A DNA stretch of 6,061 nucleotides from DRWZ01 sp964601505 (lineage in GTDB: Bacteria; Calescibacteriota; Calescibacteriia; Calescibacteriales; Calescibacteriaceae), in assembly GCA_964601505.1 (NCBI GenBank), contig CAZRNR010000083.1:1-6061 (forward strand). The letters are read 5' to 3'. This document shows, one piece after another, positions 5,551 to 6,061 of this stretch. How positions within the stretch are numbered: the first letter of the stretch is position 1; every line of letters starts with the position of its first letter. The position numbers and the translations under genes are program-made. The notes under the pieces are model-generated. The model saw only the letters and a program-made list of their open reading frames with translations. It did no database searches and was not told where the DNA came from.

Positions 5551-5671
5551 CTAAGCATTGATCACCAAGCTCTCAAAAAAATATTCCACCTCCTAATTAC
5601 CTCTAATTACTGTTTATCCCTAAGACTGCTTTATTAAGTGCGATTAGTGCAATTGATGTAGCCTCCTCTAA
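5551..5671 (-). pseudogene. Short minus-strand frames, possible debris of a small helical protein gene
   Basis: One frame (5671 to 5603) reads LEEATSIALIALNKAVLGIN and then stops. Shifted by one base, a second frame follows directly (GTG at 5589, stop at 5551) and reads VEYFFESLVINA. Both look more like protein than the surrounding sequence, and a single frameshift with one or two stops removed would join them. By memory only, the order ALxALxxALG then VEYY recalls small helical DUF5618-type proteins; this resemblance is weak. Short frames like these also occur by chance. Confidence 0.15.
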
Positions 5672-5695
5672 TTAACTCCAATTACCGTTTATTCC
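5589..5695. repeat. Degenerate 32-34 bp direct repeat carrying CCTCCT
   Basis: Copy A (5589-5620) and copy B (5662-5695) share CCTCC, TAATTA, a second AATTAC and GTTTAT in the same order; they differ by one two-base gap and a few substitutions. The copies start 73 bases apart. Inside each, an (A)ATTAC-type element recurs, so the unit is itself internally repetitive. On the minus strand each copy ends in GGAGG, a strong Shine-Dalgarno-like run. Confidence 0.5.
5637..5654. repeat. 9-bp tandem repeat between the two larger repeat copies
   Basis: AGTGCGATT (5637-5645) is followed at once by AGTGCAATT (5646-5654), with one difference. On the minus strand this spells Ile-Ala-Leu twice in the open frame described at 5551-5671. 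Confidence 0.5.
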
Positions 5696-5758
5696 TCTTA
5701 ATTCATATTTTAAGAATCTTTATCCTTCTCCCTAAAGATGATTATTTTTTCTATGTAG

Positions 5759-6061
5759 ATGAAAAAAGTGAGAAACAAAGGAAGAAACACTAAAAAAGAA
5801 AGAAGAGCTTCAAGAATAGAGAAAATGTTAGAGGCTCTGATTGAAAGACAAGAGAAAACCGATGAACAAATAAGAAAAACTGATGAGCAGATAGAAAAAA
5901 TATTCAAGTCGATAGAAGAACTGAAACTGCGACAAGAGGAAACCGATAAGCAAATAAGAGAACTGAAAATAAGACAAGAAGAAACCGATGAACAAATAAG
6001 AGAACTCGCTAAAAGAATAAGAGAACTTAGTGAAGAAACCGATAGAAAAATAAGACAACTT
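5759..6061 (+). CDS. Coiled-coil repeat protein, partial at the 3' end
   Basis: The frame runs 101 codons from the ATG at 5759 to the window edge without a stop. After a basic head (residues 1-22, KKVRNKGRNTKKERRASR) it becomes a continuous charged helix built on RQEETDEQIREL units. In the exact 14-residue repeat, Leu, Gln, Thr and Ile fall on a 4-3-4-3 spacing, so the core alternates nonpolar and polar layers. A TAG immediately precedes the first ATG and there is no Shine-Dalgarno there. The ATG at 5825 (MLEALIERQEKTDEQI) follows a weak AGAGAAA and looks more like the usual start of such proteins. Repeats of this kind often precede a PD-(D/E)XK nuclease-like domain in DUF3782-type proteins of thermophiles and cyanobacteria. 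That domain would lie beyond the window, so this is inference. It could equally be a plain structural coiled coil. Confidence 0.75.
   Translation, partial: MKKVRNKGRNTKKERRASRIEKMLEALIERQEKTDEQIRKTDEQIEKIFKSIEELKLRQEETDKQIRELKIRQEETDEQIRELAKRIRELSEETDRKIRQL
5921..6004 (+). repeat. 42-bp in-frame tandem repeat inside the coiled-coil gene
   Basis: Two units, 5921-5962 and 5963-6004, match at 36 of 42 bases and encode LKLRQEETDKQIRE and LKIRQEETDEQIRE. Most differences are conservative in the protein. Flanking parts of the gene (5848-5900 and 6005-6061) carry more diverged TDEQI/TDRKI versions, so the array was probably built by repeated duplication. Such a tract could vary in copy number between strains. 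Confidence 0.85.

Larger units (their letters stand above)
4902..5758. other. Repeat-dense intergenic region of about 857 bases without a convincing gene
   Basis: This stretch between mutS and the coiled-coil gene is very AT-rich. No frame exceeds about 40 codons on either strand, and I see no tRNA-like or rRNA-like block. It holds the inverted and direct repeats listed separately, a promoter candidate at 5450-5478, and several short minus-strand frames at 5316-5671. Just after the mutS stop there is only an A/T-based odd palindrome (AATTTTT-G-AAAAATT, 4925-4939), not a GC-rich terminator. The region could hold a small RNA, decayed mobile or accessory genes, or both. Confidence 0.7.

Noticed and set aside
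5454..5558. A minus-strand frame of 34 codons (ATG at 5558) preceded by GGTGA
   Set aside because: The spacing to GGTGA is acceptable, but the peptide is Ile/Tyr/Phe/Asn-rich low complexity and overlaps the tandem repeat, the hairpin and the promoter dyad, so chance is more likely.
5589..5695. CRISPR-like array
   Set aside because: Only two imperfect copies with a 41-base interval and internal sub-repeats; no regular repeat-spacer pattern and no cas gene in the window.
5828..6058. A minus-strand frame opposite the coiled-coil gene
   Set aside because: Its Phe/Ser/Tyr/Leu repeats mirror the 42-bp repeat of the plus-strand gene; the plus strand has the sensible coiled-coil pattern.

Overview
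The window comes from an AT-rich bacterial chromosome (about one third G+C by eye). Ribosomal protein L19, a full-length MutS1 and a Fur-family repressor all point to Bacteria. I cannot place the lineage. Repeated charged coiled-coil proteins with TDEQI units, like the one at the right edge, are familiar to me from thermophiles and cyanobacteria, so a thermophilic or deep-branching bacterium is a guess.

Layout from left to right. Positions 1-271 hold a minus-strand open frame that runs off the left edge and looks frameshifted just after its likely start codon. Positions 298-774 (minus) encode a Fur-family metal- or peroxide-responsive repressor. A 183-bp divergent intergenic region with two extended -10 promoter candidates and an AT palindrome separates it from rplS (958-1305, plus). 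The stop codon of rplS abuts the stop codon of a convergent ArsA-like P-loop ATPase (1306-2286, minus). That ATPase is divergent from mutS (2379-4901, plus), whose leader carries a perfect 16-bp hyphenated palindrome.

From 4902 to 5758 there are about 857 bases without a convincing gene but with many inverted and direct repeats. They include a bulged 11-12 bp inverted repeat, alternative GAGA/TCTC hairpins, a strong promoter-like site with a palindrome between its -35 and -10, a 13-bp tandem repeat, and a degenerate 32-34 bp direct repeat carrying CCTCCT. Short minus-strand frames in the same stretch may be tiny genes or gene debris. A coiled-coil protein built on 42-bp tandem repeats starts at 5759 or 5825 and runs off the right edge.

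The genes do not form one pathway. L19 belongs to the large ribosomal subunit, MutS to mismatch repair, the Fur-family protein to metal or oxidative-stress control, and the ATPase has no assigned role. Adjacent genes alternate in direction (minus, plus, minus, plus), so each of the four main genes is probably its own transcription unit; only the open frame at the far left could be co-transcribed with the fur-family gene. I see no CRISPR array, tRNA, rRNA or intact insertion sequence. The least explained parts are the repeat-dense 4902-5758 gap and the repeat-coded coiled-coil gene it precedes.
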